NCBI RefSeq assembly: GCF_000149955.1
Contig: NC_030986.1
Coordinates: 157,863-221,862, forward strand
DNA: 64,000 nt
Source: Fusarium oxysporum f. sp. lycopersici 4287
Taxonomy: Eukaryota; Ascomycota; Sordariomycetes; Hypocreales; Nectriaceae
Reading direction: 5' to 3'
Every line of letters begins with the position of its first letter. Position 1 is the first letter of the stretch. The notes under the pieces were generated by a model. That model saw only the letters and a list, made by a program, of their open reading frames with translations. It searched no databases and was not told where the DNA came from. A program made the position numbers and the translations under genes. Shown piece after piece: positions 11,701-21,744 of this stretch.

Positions 11701-12400
11701 CGAGTTCGCTGCGAACTCCCTGAAGTCTGAGACGACCGGTATGTCCCCGTTCTTCGCGAATTACGGATTCAACCCGCGGATGGGCTTCGAGCCTACAATT
11801 ACAGTCAAAGGAACACCTGCCACAAGAGACGCTGAGAAGTTCGCGCAAAAAATGAATGAGATACTGGAATACCTACGCTCCGAGAGTATAGCCGCGCAAG
11901 CCCGCTACGAAACCCAAGCGAACCGTCACCGACGACCTGCCAGACAATATCGTGAAGGAGATCACGTTTGGTTAGACGCCCGAAACATCAAGACATTGAG
12001 ACCGCAGAAGAAGCTAGACTGGAAGAACATCGGCCCGCTTAAGATCACGAAGGTTATCTCCCCGTACGCCTACCGACTGGAACTGCCTGCCAGTATGAAG
12101 ATACACCCGGTATTTCACACAAACCTGCTTAAGCCCGCCGCTACCGACCCGCTGCCGGGCCAGAATCCAGACCCGCCGCCGCCTGTCGAAGCTGAAGGAG
12201 TAGAGGAGTGGGAAGTCGAAGATATCGTAGATTCCCGCTGGGACAGACGCGGCCGCGGAGGCCGTCCTAGACTGAAGTATACCGTGAAATGGGCTGGATA
12301 CGCAGACCCAACAGAAGTCCCCGCAGACTATGTGGAGAACGCCGCCGAGGTTGTGGCTAACTTCCACAGGAGATATCCCGATAAACCTGGACCACAGTGA
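8765..12400 (+). CDS. Pol polyprotein of chromovirus: protease, RT, RNase H, integrase, chromodomain
   Basis: An intact ORF of 1211 codons from its first ATG. The frame is already open from 8564, so translation probably enters by -1 frameshifting from gag and the ATG is not necessarily used. Domains in order: aspartic protease (TDSGAEG, about residues 21-27), reverse transcriptase (YLDDILIY, about 391-398), RNase H ([10 protein letters not shown], about 539-548), integrase HHCC zinc domain (about 780-815), integrase DDE core (MDFIT about 853, SDRGPQF about 914, ERLNAILEQ about 951), and a C-terminal chromodomain ([13 protein letters not shown]... to [16 protein letters not shown], about 1147-1208). 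The chromodomain places it among chromoviruses, which target heterochromatin. No inactivating lesion is seen in pol. Confidence 0.95.
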   Translation: MILPANLISTGKEPIPSYAMTDSGAEGKGFIDESWAKSQNLQFRPLKRPFEIEVFDGRPAESGQITHYVRAGLRIADHYQKNMLFYVTRLASYPIVLGMPWLKQHDPQVGFAAHTFTFNSLYCQKFCNTPAKPTKIKALQTVPKKFLRQLEQNIPQSLRRKDILPISLQAVRLYSRRTRCRFFAVTLEQIDRALQNKSEDLRLPEELREFQDVFSPKEAEKLPPHRAGDHHIELIPGGKLPFGPLYGMSREELTALREWLDENLRKGFIRPSSSPVASPVLFVKKPGGGLRFCVDYRALNNITVKDRYPLPLIKESLNNLSGMKYFSRIDIVSAFNNLRIEKGQEYLTAFRTRFGLYESLVMPFGLTGAPATFQRYINDALREHLDIFCTAYLDDILIYSRTREEHIEHLKLVLQRLRSAGLFANPSKCEFLVKGTKFLGLIVGQEGIRMDPAKVETVKNWKTPTCLTDVQAFIGFGNFYRRFIRDFSKLTAPLNRLTKKDVPFIWDDTCEKAFVRLKEAFITAPILRPFDWTKDVILETDASDYVSAGVLSQYDNEGRLHPVAFFSKKHTATECNYEIYDKELMAIIRCFEEWRPELEGAPSPIRVITDHKNLEYFTTTKLLNRRQARWSEFLSRFNFQITYRPGKQGVKPDALTRRSEDLPKEGDERLAHQSQVVLKKENWQLPPLKVQRARIRQPHRQGSIPIEEPILSLELPEDISRLLDQAYKTDEDLQSILQALEEGAPRHPKITLAECKVIQDRLLYRDRVYIPNYDPLKTALLKASHEHPIAGHPGRARTYDLLSRDYYWPGMLSYVERWVKNCHTCRRANPAREARQGVLKPLPVPERAWQHISMDFITYLPPSEGHDAILIIACRLTKMRHIIACKGTCDAEDTARYYLKEVWKLHGLPHTIISDRGPQFVAEFWKKLTQQLSINSLLSTAYHPETDGQTERLNAILEQYLRAYVSYLQDDWSRWLPLAEFAANSLKSETTGMSPFFANYGFNPRMGFEPTITVKGTPATRDAEKFAQKMNEILEYLRSESIAAQARYETQANRHRRPARQYREGDHVWLDARNIKTLRPQKKLDWKNIGPLKITKVISPYAYRLELPASMKIHPVFHTNLLKPAATDPLPGQNPDPPPPVEAEGVEEWEVEDIVDSRWDRRGRGGRPRLKYTVKWAGYADPTEVPADYVENAAEVVANFHRRYPDKPGPQ

Positions 12401-12424
12401 CCTATCTCGACAGAGCTCGATGCT

Positions 12425-12439
12425 AAGAGAGGGGGGTAC
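12425..12439 (+). other. Polypurine tract
   Basis: A purine-rich run (aagagaggggggtac) directly abuts the 3' LTR, as expected for plus-strand priming. Confidence 0.8.
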
Positions 12440-12677
12440 TGTCACAGCTCGACCAGACTGGCCTACCCTAGACCACTAACAAGGTAGATCCGGATCACGT
12501 GGCGATACGTTATCGCAGAGACTTTGTTTACCGACCAGATAGTTCCTGAACGTAGCTCCTCGAGCTACGTCTTGTTAATAGAGCCTGACCTGCCTGCAGT
12601 GCCTATCCGTAGCAATAGACCGTATTCTGCCTGAAGCGTTCCCCGTTCACCTGCCCTACCGAGCCCAGCCCGTGACA
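12440..12677 (+). repeat. 3' LTR of young Gypsy
   Basis: 238 bp, identical by eye to 6993-7230. Directly followed by a RIP-mutated fragment of the mini-element repeat. Confidence 0.95.
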
Positions 12678-12735
12678 CATAGTAATTATGGCCTGATTTT
12701 TTGCCCTGTAGTTTAATAGCTTATATAATTATTAT
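12678..12735 (+). repeat. RIP-mutated fragment of the mini-element terminal repeat
   Basis: Aligns with 3075-3130 (catag.gattatggcc.gat.ttttgccctgt.gtttaa). Differences are mostly C to T or G to A, so it is an older, RIP-hit copy of the same family. It starts mid-repeat exactly at the young Gypsy boundary. Confidence 0.75.
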
Positions 12736-13690
12736 ATAGGCTATAATTAAGGTAACTAATTATAATAATATTAACTTAATAAAGCTTTACTTATTAAGAG
12801 GTAATAAATATTTAAATTATATTAAACTTTAGAGATATTTAAATATATCTTTTAAGGCTAACTTATAAACTTAAAAAAAAAATGTAAAAAATTAATAAAA
12901 AGATTATATATTAAATTAAATAGTAAAAGTGCTTAAAAAATAAAAATATATAAAAATTATTACTATATTTTATTATTATTTACTAACTCTTAAAGAACTT
13001 TTATTAATAATAATAAAAAATAAAGAGTTAAAAATTAGGTTTTAGTTAATAATATTTATATTACTAAAAGATTAAATATTTAAAACTACCTTATCTTCTT
13101 CTTAAGAAATAATATTACTTATAGAAGTATTTATATTATTAATAATAAATTAAATATTATACTCTTATAATAGATATCTCTAATAATAAATATAAGATAA
13201 TCTTATAATAGTTTTATTAACTTCTTACTAAGCTTTAAGAAGTCTTTCTTTAGCCTTTTTTTCTACTTATTTTAAATAATTTACTTTATAATTTAATTAA
13301 AAGACTAAGAAAATAATTAATTAAAAAATAATAAAGTATAAAAGGAAAGACTATATAATTAAATATAATACTAAAAGTATTATATAATAAACCTTATTAT
13401 ATATATTTAATATATAAAACTTTTATATATTAATTAAGCCTAATATATATTAAATCTACTATTAAGAGATATAATATTTTAATAAATACTTAGTATTATG
13501 CCCTTTATAATCTGCTAATAATAAACGTAGTATAGCTTAGTTTATTTATAATTAGGAACTAATTATAATACCTAGGGTATAATAAATAAGCCTATTTATA
13601 ATTTATAAAATTATTTTTCTATAGATTTCTATTTATTTAATTAAATTCTATATAAGTAAAGTTATTAATTTTTAATAGTAGCTTTTTTAT
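12736..13690. mobile_element. RIP-degraded Gypsy-related block right of the young Gypsy
   Basis: Very AT-rich with no ORF. 12735-12835 matches 6885-6985. About 12850-13080 matches the chromodomain end of the 1-4340 relic (4110-4345). 13375-13560 matches 5815-5990. It is a second, more heavily mutated copy of the same family. The AT-rich sequence ends about 20 bp before a gene fragment. Confidence 0.75.
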
Positions 13691-13712
13691 TTTACTTGCC
13701 AAAGGAGGGGTT

Positions 13713-14624
13713 ATGGATAGTACCTTGCGAGAAAGAGGTGCCAAGATCGTTCCTGTGGATCTGCGAGGTCCCCACGATAAACTGGTAGCTGCTCTAACCG
13801 GCATCGATGTGGTCATCTCGCCTATCCACTATGAGTCACTTGATGACGAGATTCCGCTTTCAAATGCAGCCAAGGCAGCAGCGCGAAGCGATACGTGCCC
13901 TGCTCCTTTGCCACCATTGCTCCTCGGGGAATAATGAAGCTTCACGACAAGGTAAACTTAACCCTTAAAAGTCCAGAGCTGAGCTAACTAAGACCTTACA
14001 GAAGGAGGAGATTCTAGACCACATCCAGCGTATCTATCTTCCTTACACGGTTATTGATGTTGGCTGGTGGTATCAGCTTACGGTTCTTCGTGTGCCATCA
14101 GGTAAACTGGATCACGGACTGGGCTTCCCCAACAACAATATCATTGCAGGAGGGAACACCCCATCTGCGCTCCTCAATATACTCGACGTGGGTAAATACG
14201 TAGCAGCCATCATCGACGATCCCCGAACCATCAATAAGAAAGTCCTGGCTAACACAGAGGCCAAGACGCAGAATGAAGTGCACGAGTTGGTTGATAAGGT
14301 AACTGACGAGAAGCCAGAACGCACTGAGGTGAGTCAGAATTATCAGAATTAATTACAGTTGAATACGGATTGACAGTGATGCAGTTATCCAAAGAGCAGC
14401 TAGAAGCCCAGTACCTCCAGTTTAAGGGCACTAATGAGATTAGCCAAACGCGCAGTGTAATAGAGTACTGGATGTCCTGGGGCGTTTGGGGTGACAATAC
14501 TGCCGTGAACGCTGTGTATCTTGGATATCTGCTTGCAAGTAATTTGTATCCCTCGGTTCATGGTGAAAATCTTAAAGCATTCATTCAGGAGATCTTTAAT
14601 AGAAAGGGAGAGAAAGTCTATTAA
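13713..14624 (+). pseudogene. NmrA-like / isoflavone-reductase-like NAD(P)-binding protein, 5'-truncated pseudogene
   Basis: The first ATG (13713) opens at LRERGAKIVPVDLRGP, the second strand region of an NmrA/isoflavone-reductase-like Rossmann protein. The glycine-rich GxxGxxG N-terminus is missing and AT-rich repeat lies directly upstream. A 1-nt loss near 13885 shifts the frame; after it KRYVPCSFATIAPRG follows in another frame. A probable intron at about 13952-14000 (gtaaac...ttacag) precedes KEEILDHIQRIYLPYTVIDVG and NNNIIAGGNTPSALLNILDVG, with a second intron near 14329-14376. The C-terminal exon (MQLSKEQLEAQYLQ... to 14624) is readable. Such proteins are reductases or redox-sensing regulators in the cytosol. 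Truncation plus frameshift make it a pseudogene. Confidence 0.75.
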
Positions 14625-16007
14625 GTGTCGTACCCAAGAGCAACTTTAGAACTGGCTGCTGTGGCTTGAGGAGTGCTGACGGCTTAGATTAGGAGACTTT
14701 AAGAGGAAAGATGCTGTCAAGAGTTAGGGCGGATGTTTTGATACGAACCGGTAGAATATCACATACATGGTGTAGAATAATGGTTGCAAGTATATCAAAT
14801 TGTCAAGGCTTTTAGTTGTTAAGATCCTTTGCATAAACTTGTTTGCCTCAGACTGTTTGAGGCTCCGCTGCAGCTTGAAGTCTACTACATCAGTTAACCC
14901 CCAGAATTGTCTCAGGAAACACTTATCTCTAGATCCACTAACGCCTCCACAACTATTTTTGCTATCATCAAAGCGCCAGTTAATACCCTAGTAAGCTTAA
15001 GTTCAAAGTCGCATGTTCTTTCCGCGGCCCCACAGTTTCGAGAATGGGGCATCAACCGCGGGCGCTAATTCGGGGAGTCCCTGGTTCTATAAAAAACGAG
15101 TCGGTGAGTAAAACATGTCGCGCATTGGAATAGTAATATGTCAAGAACATGTTTGAGCTATCTACGATTACCTATAATTAGGTGTTGCCATTAAGAGGAG
15201 TACACCGAGGACATTGGACCATAAGGGCTCCGCAAAGAACACAGAATATCACGCGTTTCAGTCTGATAAGGAACTCGCAAAGCTCATGTGTATGTCTATG
15301 CGCATCATCTGGTAGATTGGCAATCATACTACCCCGATTGGCCACCGACGCCCTGAAAAGTGCGCTAGATTAGCGATCACAGGGGGTTTGCAAATTTAAT
15401 ATTAGGTGTCTCCATCCCCACGGAGAGATTGTGCGGAGGAAATGACGAATCGCAAAAAGTCGGAATAGAATCGACTGACGGTTTTGAGTCCGGATTATTC
15501 TCGCGTCAGTCTTATTAGTAAGTATTAGATTTGTAAATTGTTTATATTTTTGGATTATTAATGTACCTACTTTATATCCTTTTTATAGATCGCTCAGCGC
15601 AATAAATAAATATAGTAAAACAAGATCTGCACCGCTCGGATAATCTGAAACGCCCCGAGATGCGGTAGATATAATCTACGCTCCAAAACAAAGCCATTTT
15701 TAAACTATAGCTCTATTCCCCGCGCATCTCAAACCAATCTGTATCATGCCGTACTGCCATTGGCAGTATCTTGCAAATGATACAAAACACATAAATGTAT
15801 CATTAGACATATTACACATATTACACTCAGGGCATGGGGGAAAAGCAGTTCATGGCCCCACAGTCCACGCCACTTCCGGCACCAGAAGTGACGAATCTGG
15901 CCACCTCCAGATCTCACCTGGAAACATTAGGGGTTTGGTGATCTGACTTTGCACTAACGGGACGTGCCGACTAACAATGCAGGATATTGGAAACCAGGGA
16001 TGGGAAT
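14625..16007. other. Intergenic, no supported gene
   Basis: Only short shadow ORFs are present, with mixed composition and AT-rich patches (15530-15610). No domain or splice-supported model was found. Confidence 0.5.
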
Positions 16008-16016
16008 TGATATAAA
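16008..16016 (+). promoter_or_regulatory. TATA-like box of the small membrane-protein gene
   Basis: The sequence tgatataaaag begins about 140 bp upstream of the ATG at 16150. The intervening leader is CAA-rich, as in many fungal 5' UTRs. Confidence 0.45.
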
Positions 16017-16062
16017 AGAATGGTCTATTCAACTCAATTCAATCAGTTCATCAATTCATCTG

Positions 16063-16100
16063 CACCAACAATCACTGCATCAACAATCACTGCATCAACA
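16063..16100 (+). repeat. 15-bp tandem repeat in a 5' leader
   Basis: About 2.4 copies of caacaatcactgcat in the presumed 5' UTR of the gene starting at 16150. Confidence 0.8.
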
Positions 16101-16149
16101 GAGCCTTTTGCACAACAATACAGTTACTTCACAAACTCCAACCTTCATC

Positions 16150-16463
16150 ATGACAACCAATTCATTCGGCGGACCTCTTCCTCCCTTCGATTTCCCGGCT
16201 CAACCAGCCCCAGCCGTCTCGCGCATGGCACGCGTCTCCAAAGCCCTTCCAATAGTACTCGTCACTGCCTCAGTAGTTGGTAAGTTCCTCACTCACGCCG
16301 CACAACCAATTTACCATACTAATCTTCCTCAGCTGTCGCTGTCAAGACTAGCCAAGAGCCTAACGCGTTTAGACGTCCTTCAGTGGCTCAAGATTTAGTA
16401 CCTCAGAGGCAGGGCATCGTCGATAAGAGGAATGTTGAAGTGGGGTTGAAGCCGAATGAATAG
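16150..16463 (+). CDS. Small single-pass membrane protein, 86 aa, two exons
   Basis: Exon 1 is 16150-16279 and exon 2 is 16333-16463, with a 53-bp intron (gtaagt...ctcag). The spliced length is 261 nt. The protein begins MTTNSFGGPLPPFDFPAQP, has a hydrophobic segment at about residues 33-48 (ALPIVLVTASVVAVAV), and a polar C-terminal tail ending VEVGLKPNE. The Pro-rich N-terminus before one membrane segment could fit a small organelle membrane protein, but no family is recognised. A TATA-like box and a CAA-rich leader with a 15-bp tandem repeat lie upstream. The model rests on the splice signals and the consistent frame across the intron. Not identified further. Confidence 0.65.
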
Positions 16464-17856
16464 TGTGCTGAGGAAGAGGCGAATGCATCGAGAACGCGAT
16501 TTTGGAGTTTGGCTGCATCACCAACACGAGATGTTAGTTAGGGCTGGTCCCAAGACACATCAGGTTAATCAGACATATTATTGCAATCTTGCACCAGACT
16601 ACGTGACACAGTTTTCAAATAGCATTTGTTCGTTTCAATATCAGGTAAAGCCATATAGATAAGAAAGTCTTCTAGAACTTACCTGCACAGCAAATTGGGC
16701 ATGTTAGATACTTAGACAACATAACCTTTTCCTTGCTAATTGTTTGCATCACAAGTCAATCATTCAAGACGAGAGATCATCATGAATTGGTGCTTATAAC
16801 TTTAATTGCCTGACCCTAGTAACGATTTATATAATATTAGACAAGCCAACGCTTACTCTAAGGATTGTTCGTAATGGAATATGTTGTGAATGATCGCATA
16901 AAACTTTTGTCACTAATACGCAAAACAGACTTCGAGAAACCTGGTTAATCGCATTTCACTTAGTACGTGTCATGAATGAGATTCAAAGTGTCGAGAGCCG
17001 ATGGATACGCTCAATAGAGGAAGCTGATCTGGTATTTGGTAGGGTTTCCTAAGCTTATCCTTTACCTTGGACACGTTCAAGGCCCACAATCTCAACAGTC
17101 GGCTAAGGATAGGGAGCGCTTGTGAATGTTGAACGTCAAAACGTTTCAAGTTTTACATCTGTTTAACAAATTAATGCACAAATACATATATTTATACTAT
17201 ATTCTATATTTTGCATGTCTCCTTTTAAGCTTTGTTGTTTACATTCCCGGACAGCCGCACAAAACCGGGGCCGAATCTTCAGGAGCATCAGCTCCCATCA
17301 TTAAGCACATAACGCTCTGTTCCCCAATCAAGGGTCGTAAACCTACAGGAATTTCCCTTTACGAAGGAACTACGCACCCGGTATTACTATAACCTTAGTG
17401 CGTTTCAAGAAAAACGACCGGGTAATGGCTACAAATCTTCCGCTGGACCAACCGCATCCAACCGCATCAGCTTACAGCTTCAATTCGGAACGGACCGTGC
17501 CAAAGCCACAAAAACATCTTGAGCTTGGTTGATTGGTTGGTTGATTGGTTGGTTGATGATTGGTTTTGGCCGTGTCTTGTGTCGATTAGGGTGTGATGAA
17601 ATGCTTCATCAATTGTTGGCCAAATATCGACCAGACTAGACATCCTTGGCCTGTCTCAAAGAGATATTAACCCTCGCTGACAGCACGTACTAGCGAGCCA
17701 AGATCTGCATCATCCACTACAAGCAGAACTTAATCATCGCTAGGAATGGTTCTGCTTAGCAATGCAGCATATAAGATGCACTTTGCTAAAATTGCCTCGT
17801 CGTGGGCGTGGCAAAGGCTGTGGCGGCTACGGCTCACGCATTGGCAAACTAGCAGA
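16464..17856. other. Intergenic, no supported gene
   Basis: Low coding potential. It contains the GATTGGTT microsatellite at 17525-17565. Nothing else was recognised. Confidence 0.5.
17525..17565. repeat. GATTGGTTGGTT microsatellite
   Basis: About three imperfect tandem copies of ttggttgattgg. Confidence 0.85.
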
Positions 17857-18585
17857 CTAGCATTGCTTTCTGTTGGTGCTAAACTTAAGTACCCTAATAA
17901 TTATTATTTGCGTTAATAGCCTACTAATAATTAAATTTATATTGGAACTTATATCTTCAAAAGAGATTTCATCACGCCCCATGATACCTTTGATGTATGG
18001 GCGTATCTTCTCGATTGATGACTTGGCGCCAGCAGTTGCAAATATGAGTGTACCACTATTGGCCATTTGTGGCGGGCCAAGGACTATGCAAAAGAATACG
18101 TTCAATAAAGAAACATTGCCAAGTACTGCTTGGAATAATGTAAATACCTGGACTGCTAACAAACTATTCTCCATGATCAATCATCAATCATCAATTTCGC
18201 GATCTTGTCAACTAATTCAGGCGAGATAGTTGAAACATTCAGCAAATAGGTTCCCGCGGACATCGCCTTGTTTGGTCATGGATTATTACATATCTAGCAC
18301 GGTAGAGTCTGAACTCAAGCAGGAGAAAATAATGTCAGAGGACCTGACACCCTCGTGCAATGAGATCGGCGTCTTGGCATTGGCCGAGCCGACTCGGGTT
18401 ACAAAGTCGTCAGATCGTTTTTGAGTACGATTGTAGACGAGGAGTGGTTTGTCTAGGGAACCCTTCTGGACGAGGTTCAAGCACATTCCATAGAGAGAAA
18501 TGAGAAAGTGTGATGACAAAGGAAGACCGGGGGCTCTTACACGGCCCATGTTCCCAAGGCCTACTCAAAGGAGTTGGGGAGCCAT
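17857..18585 (-). pseudogene. 3-hydroxyisobutyrate / 6-phosphogluconate dehydrogenase-like pseudogene
   Basis: On the minus strand from ATG 18585 the frame reads MAPQLL-stop-VGLGNMGR, where the stop (TGA, 18566-18564) replaces the Trp expected before the NAD-binding GLGNMG motif. A GTAAGA donor follows at 18540. The next segment, NLVQKGSLDKPLLVYNRTQKR...SDIIFSCLSSDSTVLDM, is typical of the N-terminal domain of beta-hydroxyacid dehydrogenases. A further segment (from about 18110) has GPPQMANSGTLIFATAGAKSS...IRPYIKGIMGR. The frame then breaks and the helical C-terminal domain is missing after about 17857. These enzymes oxidise beta-hydroxyacids with NAD(P). The premature stop, damaged acceptor and missing C-terminus make it non-functional. 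Confidence 0.75.
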
Positions 18586-19256
18586 TTTGTAAGGAGTAGA
18601 AGCTAAATGTTTGTGATAGCAATGTTGGGATAAAGAGACGATTCGCTCAACAGGTTGTAATATATTTTTATTCCACTCGTTCAACGTCGGGCTTGAAGAA
18701 GCCTTTTATTGCCTATATGTCTGGGTCTGATGCATATACACCTTGTGGCTACGCCATAGCCCAAGACTTTCTGATATATACCTTATTTACCCTGCTTTTA
18801 CTTATTTATTCTTACTTCACAATCTCCATTCGCTGTTTAAACCCTGATCTCCTTCGCAAAGATATTAACATTCGCCGCAGGTTAAGCAAGAGATTGTTAA
18901 GGACAGTGTAAGTAATTCCCGGAACACCAGCCACTCGTACTCGCTGTCAATAGTAGACTGCTGATGAACTTGTCGTTACACGGCAGCTTAGGAAACCCAG
19001 TTGGCGAACGTGGGGTCTTTGAGCTGGTATCCTAGTACCTTCCTTTTTAGACTACAAGCAGTAAGATGAGCAGGAGATAAGTGGATCGGCGTGACTCATT
19101 GCCAGTAGCTAGAAAATGACGCAGCAAATCTTCTATCTCGTTTTAAAGCCCTGGCTTTATAAATAGGGTAGAGTAATTACGCTCCTGTTTTTCAGACTAG
19201 CATAGTGACCCAGTGGATCCCACCAGAAAAGCGACAGAATACGAATATCTAAAGTA
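18586..19256. other. Intergenic upstream of the S58 peptidase gene
   Basis: No coding evidence. Presumably contains the promoter of the gene at 19257, but no clear core element was identified. Confidence 0.5.
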
Positions 19257-20453
19257 ATGGCAACGAGTATGTCCCGTCAGCAAACTCGCGGCAGGCTCCG
19301 CGAAGTTATACCAGAGGCGCATCTTGGGTTTTGGCCACCTGGTCCGAAAAATGGCATCACAGACGTGCCCGGTGTCCTTGCCCACACGACCACTATCCGT
19401 GACGAGAGTGGGCAAATTAACACGGGATTAACGACCATCCTCCCTCGGAAAGACTGGTTCCACACGGCCTGCCATGCCGGCGTCTTCCGTCTCAACGGAT
19501 CAGGAGAAATGACTGGGACACATTGGATCGAGGAAAGCGGTCTCTTGCACTCTCCCATCCTTATCACCAACAGCTTTGCCGTAGGGCCATGTTATACCGG
19601 CATCTACAAGTACGCAATTGAACATTACGGAAAAGGTGAGCAGGGCGTCGATTGGTTCCTGCTGCCAGTCGTCGCCGAGACGTTTGACGGGCACCTCAAC
19701 GACCTGAGACAGTTTGCTGTGACGCCAGAACATGTTGTGGACAGTATCACCAATGCTTCCGAGGAGCCGATTGCCGAGGGGAACGTGGGCGGCGGGACAG
19801 GCATGATGTGTCAAGGGTGGAAAGGCGGCACCGGGACCAGCAGTAGAATTGTGGCTGGGGAGAACGATACGTCGTACACGGTTGCCGCCCTTGTCCAGGC
19901 CAACTATGGGAGACTCCAGCATTTGCACATATCGGGCGTCCCGGTCGGACGGATCCTGCAAAAGAGAAACGCAAGCAGCAAGGCCGCCGCTGCTCATGAT
20001 ACAGAGTACGACGAGGCAAAGAACAAAAAGGATGGGTCCATCATCGTCATACTTGCCACGGATGCACCGCTTCTTCCTGTTCAGCTCCAGCGGTTGGCCA
20101 AGCGAGCGACCATGGGCCTTGCGCGTGTGGGCAGTTATGCTCACAACCCTTCGGGAGATCTATTTCTTGCGTTTTCCACAGCTGCCGAGATACCCGTGCA
20201 GACAGTCACCGGCCAGCACAGGGCCGTTGATCCATTCAAGCCTGGGCTGATTAACATAGAAGCAACCGACAACCAGACTATTAATGGCCTCTTTGAAGCA
20301 GCAGCGGATGCCACAGAAGAGGCTATATATAATGCGCTCACTATGGCTGAGACAATGACAGGCAATATGGGCCGCACGGTAGAAGCCCTGCCATTGCAAG
20401 CCACCAGGGAAATTATAGCCAGATTTAAAGAAGTTGAGGGTTCATTCGTGTAA
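19257..20453 (+). CDS. DmpA/BapA-like P1 family peptidase (S58), 398 aa
   Basis: A single-exon gene for an N-terminal-nucleophile hydrolase related to DmpA (L-aminopeptidase/esterase) and beta-peptidyl aminopeptidases. Visible family features are NGITDVPGV near the N-terminus (about residues 39-47), [23 protein letters not shown] (shown here only as its key glycines and TSSR, about residues 178-200), and [16 protein letters not shown] with Ser261, the residue expected to become the nucleophile after self-cleavage at Gly260-Ser261. [14 protein letters not shown] follows. The length matches DmpA-type precursors (about 375 aa). No signal peptide is seen, so it is probably intracellular. The start is the first ATG in frame; another ATG lies four codons on. 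The physiological substrate cannot be told from sequence. The gene appears intact. Confidence 0.9.
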   Translation: MATSMSRQQTRGRLREVIPEAHLGFWPPGPKNGITDVPGVLAHTTTIRDESGQINTGLTTILPRKDWFHTACHAGVFRLNGSGEMTGTHWIEESGLLHSPILITNSFAVGPCYTGIYKYAIEHYGKGEQGVDWFLLPVVAETFDGHLNDLRQFAVTPEHVVDSITNASEEPIAEGNVGGGTGMMCQGWKGGTGTSSRIVAGENDTSYTVAALVQANYGRLQHLHISGVPVGRILQKRNASSKAAAAHDTEYDEAKNKKDGSIIVILATDAPLLPVQLQRLAKRATMGLARVGSYAHNPSGDLFLAFSTAAEIPVQTVTGQHRAVDPFKPGLINIEATDNQTINGLFEAAADATEEAIYNALTMAETMTGNMGRTVEALPLQATREIIARFKEVEGSFV

Positions 20454-21744
20454 ATGGTAGAAGTAGTGGATGGTATAAGTAGGTAACATGCTCTATGCAT
20501 TTCTTTTTTTTCTTAAACTAACTGGCATGCTGGATCGCTCACCCTGACTCCCGCAGCCATTTATAGTACTGGTATAGGATATCACCAAAGCCACTCAAGG
20601 CTAAATGTGACTTTACAGAGAGTATCCAATCCTCTTGGTGCCTTCGCAGCTTTGTTATTATAACAGGCCTCGCGACGTAGACGGAGCCTACTTTCCGGGA
20701 TACATTTTCGAGTTCCTTCTGGCGTTTGCTACTAGGATATTGGCTTTACCATACCTAGGGGAAACCCGGCTTACCTATGCGAGTCGCAACTTCAATTAAC
20801 GTCGAGGGGGGCTTCCATTTCCAATGCCCATACGCAGCAGTAGAGATCTGACATAGGGATAATAGTTAGTTTAACGGGGTTTCAATAGGAAGCTGTAACT
20901 CGAGAACCGGCGATATATTCATGCTTAGGGCAGCAGGACAGCTGTCATTCCAGAGGTCCTGGTAGCTAGTGTAGGAGTTGGATATTGGGTTATCATGTAA
21001 TAAACCAGTCTCCCCTGAGATGCTGGCCATATAGTCTTCCTCTGTCACTCTTAGAAGAAGGGCTAAAGGGCCTTATGACCATCGCTGCCCCGAAGTAGTA
21101 TTAAAAGATATATTAAAGGCATTAAAGGTTAAACCGTAGTCTATTAGAGAAATTATATAGAAGATAAATTAAGATTTAGGTACATAGCTTAAGAAGATTA
21201 TTAGGGCTAATAATTACTATAATAAGATAAAAAACTTAAAGAGAGATAACATTTATTATCTTAAGGCTTAGTAAGGCTATTAGTATAAGGATTACTTATT
21301 CTTATACTAAGTTATAAATTAAAATAGTATTTAAAGATATAAAATCTTATTAAAAAGTATAAAAAAAAAAAAAATAAAAAAAATAAAAAAAAAAAAAAAA
21401 AGAAAGAAAGAAAGGAAAAAAAGGAAAAAAAGAAATTATAACCAGTCCTTAATACAGTAGTAGTAGGGGATGGTAGGCGCTTGGTAGATGTGTTGAAGCG
21501 GCTTGCAGATGCATGCTAAAATCTAAAAGGGCAGTAGGGTTTCGAGAAATGCTGGAACTATTCTATAAGTTATTATAGTATGAAATTAGATAAAGATAAA
21601 TTGTAAAGGAAATTCCATGACCTTTTAATATTTTATGTAAATTAGGGCCATATATGACAAGAGAGCTTACTAAATTCCAAGAATTACATAAATAGCAAAC
21701 CTAAAAGCCACGTGCGCCAGAGTATATCTGCCCTGAGCGTCGTT
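20454..21744. other. Intergenic with RIP-like AT-rich patch and purine tract
   Basis: 21080-21350 is an AT-rich, RIP-like stretch resembling degraded retroelement coding sequence. 21359-21433 is an A/G-only low-complexity tract. No gene is supported. Confidence 0.6.
21359..21433 (+). repeat. Poly-A/AAG purine low-complexity tract
   Basis: A run of A with interspersed G and a few T (aaaaataaaaaa, gaaagaaagaaagg) ends the AT-rich patch. Confidence 0.85.

Larger units (their letters stand above)
6993..12677 (+). mobile_element. Young Ty3/Gypsy chromovirus LTR retrotransposon
   Basis: A 5685-bp element with two 238-bp LTRs identical by eye (TGTCAC...GTGACA), gag, a long pol ORF ending in a chromodomain, and a polypurine tract (12425-12439) directly before the 3' LTR. 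The base composition is normal, unlike the AT-rich flanks, so it postdates RIP of the surroundings or has escaped it. The 5 bp outside each end differ (agatt left, catag right), so there is no target duplication. The primer-binding position (7233-7241) is complementary to LTR positions 7115-7123, compatible with Tf1/sushi-type self-priming (inference). Confidence 0.95.

Noticed and set aside
8789..12445. Minus-strand ORFs within pol
   Set aside because: Shadows of the intact pol frame.
19500..20144. 214-aa minus-strand ORF
   Set aside because: Shadow opposite the S58 peptidase, whose motifs are unambiguous.
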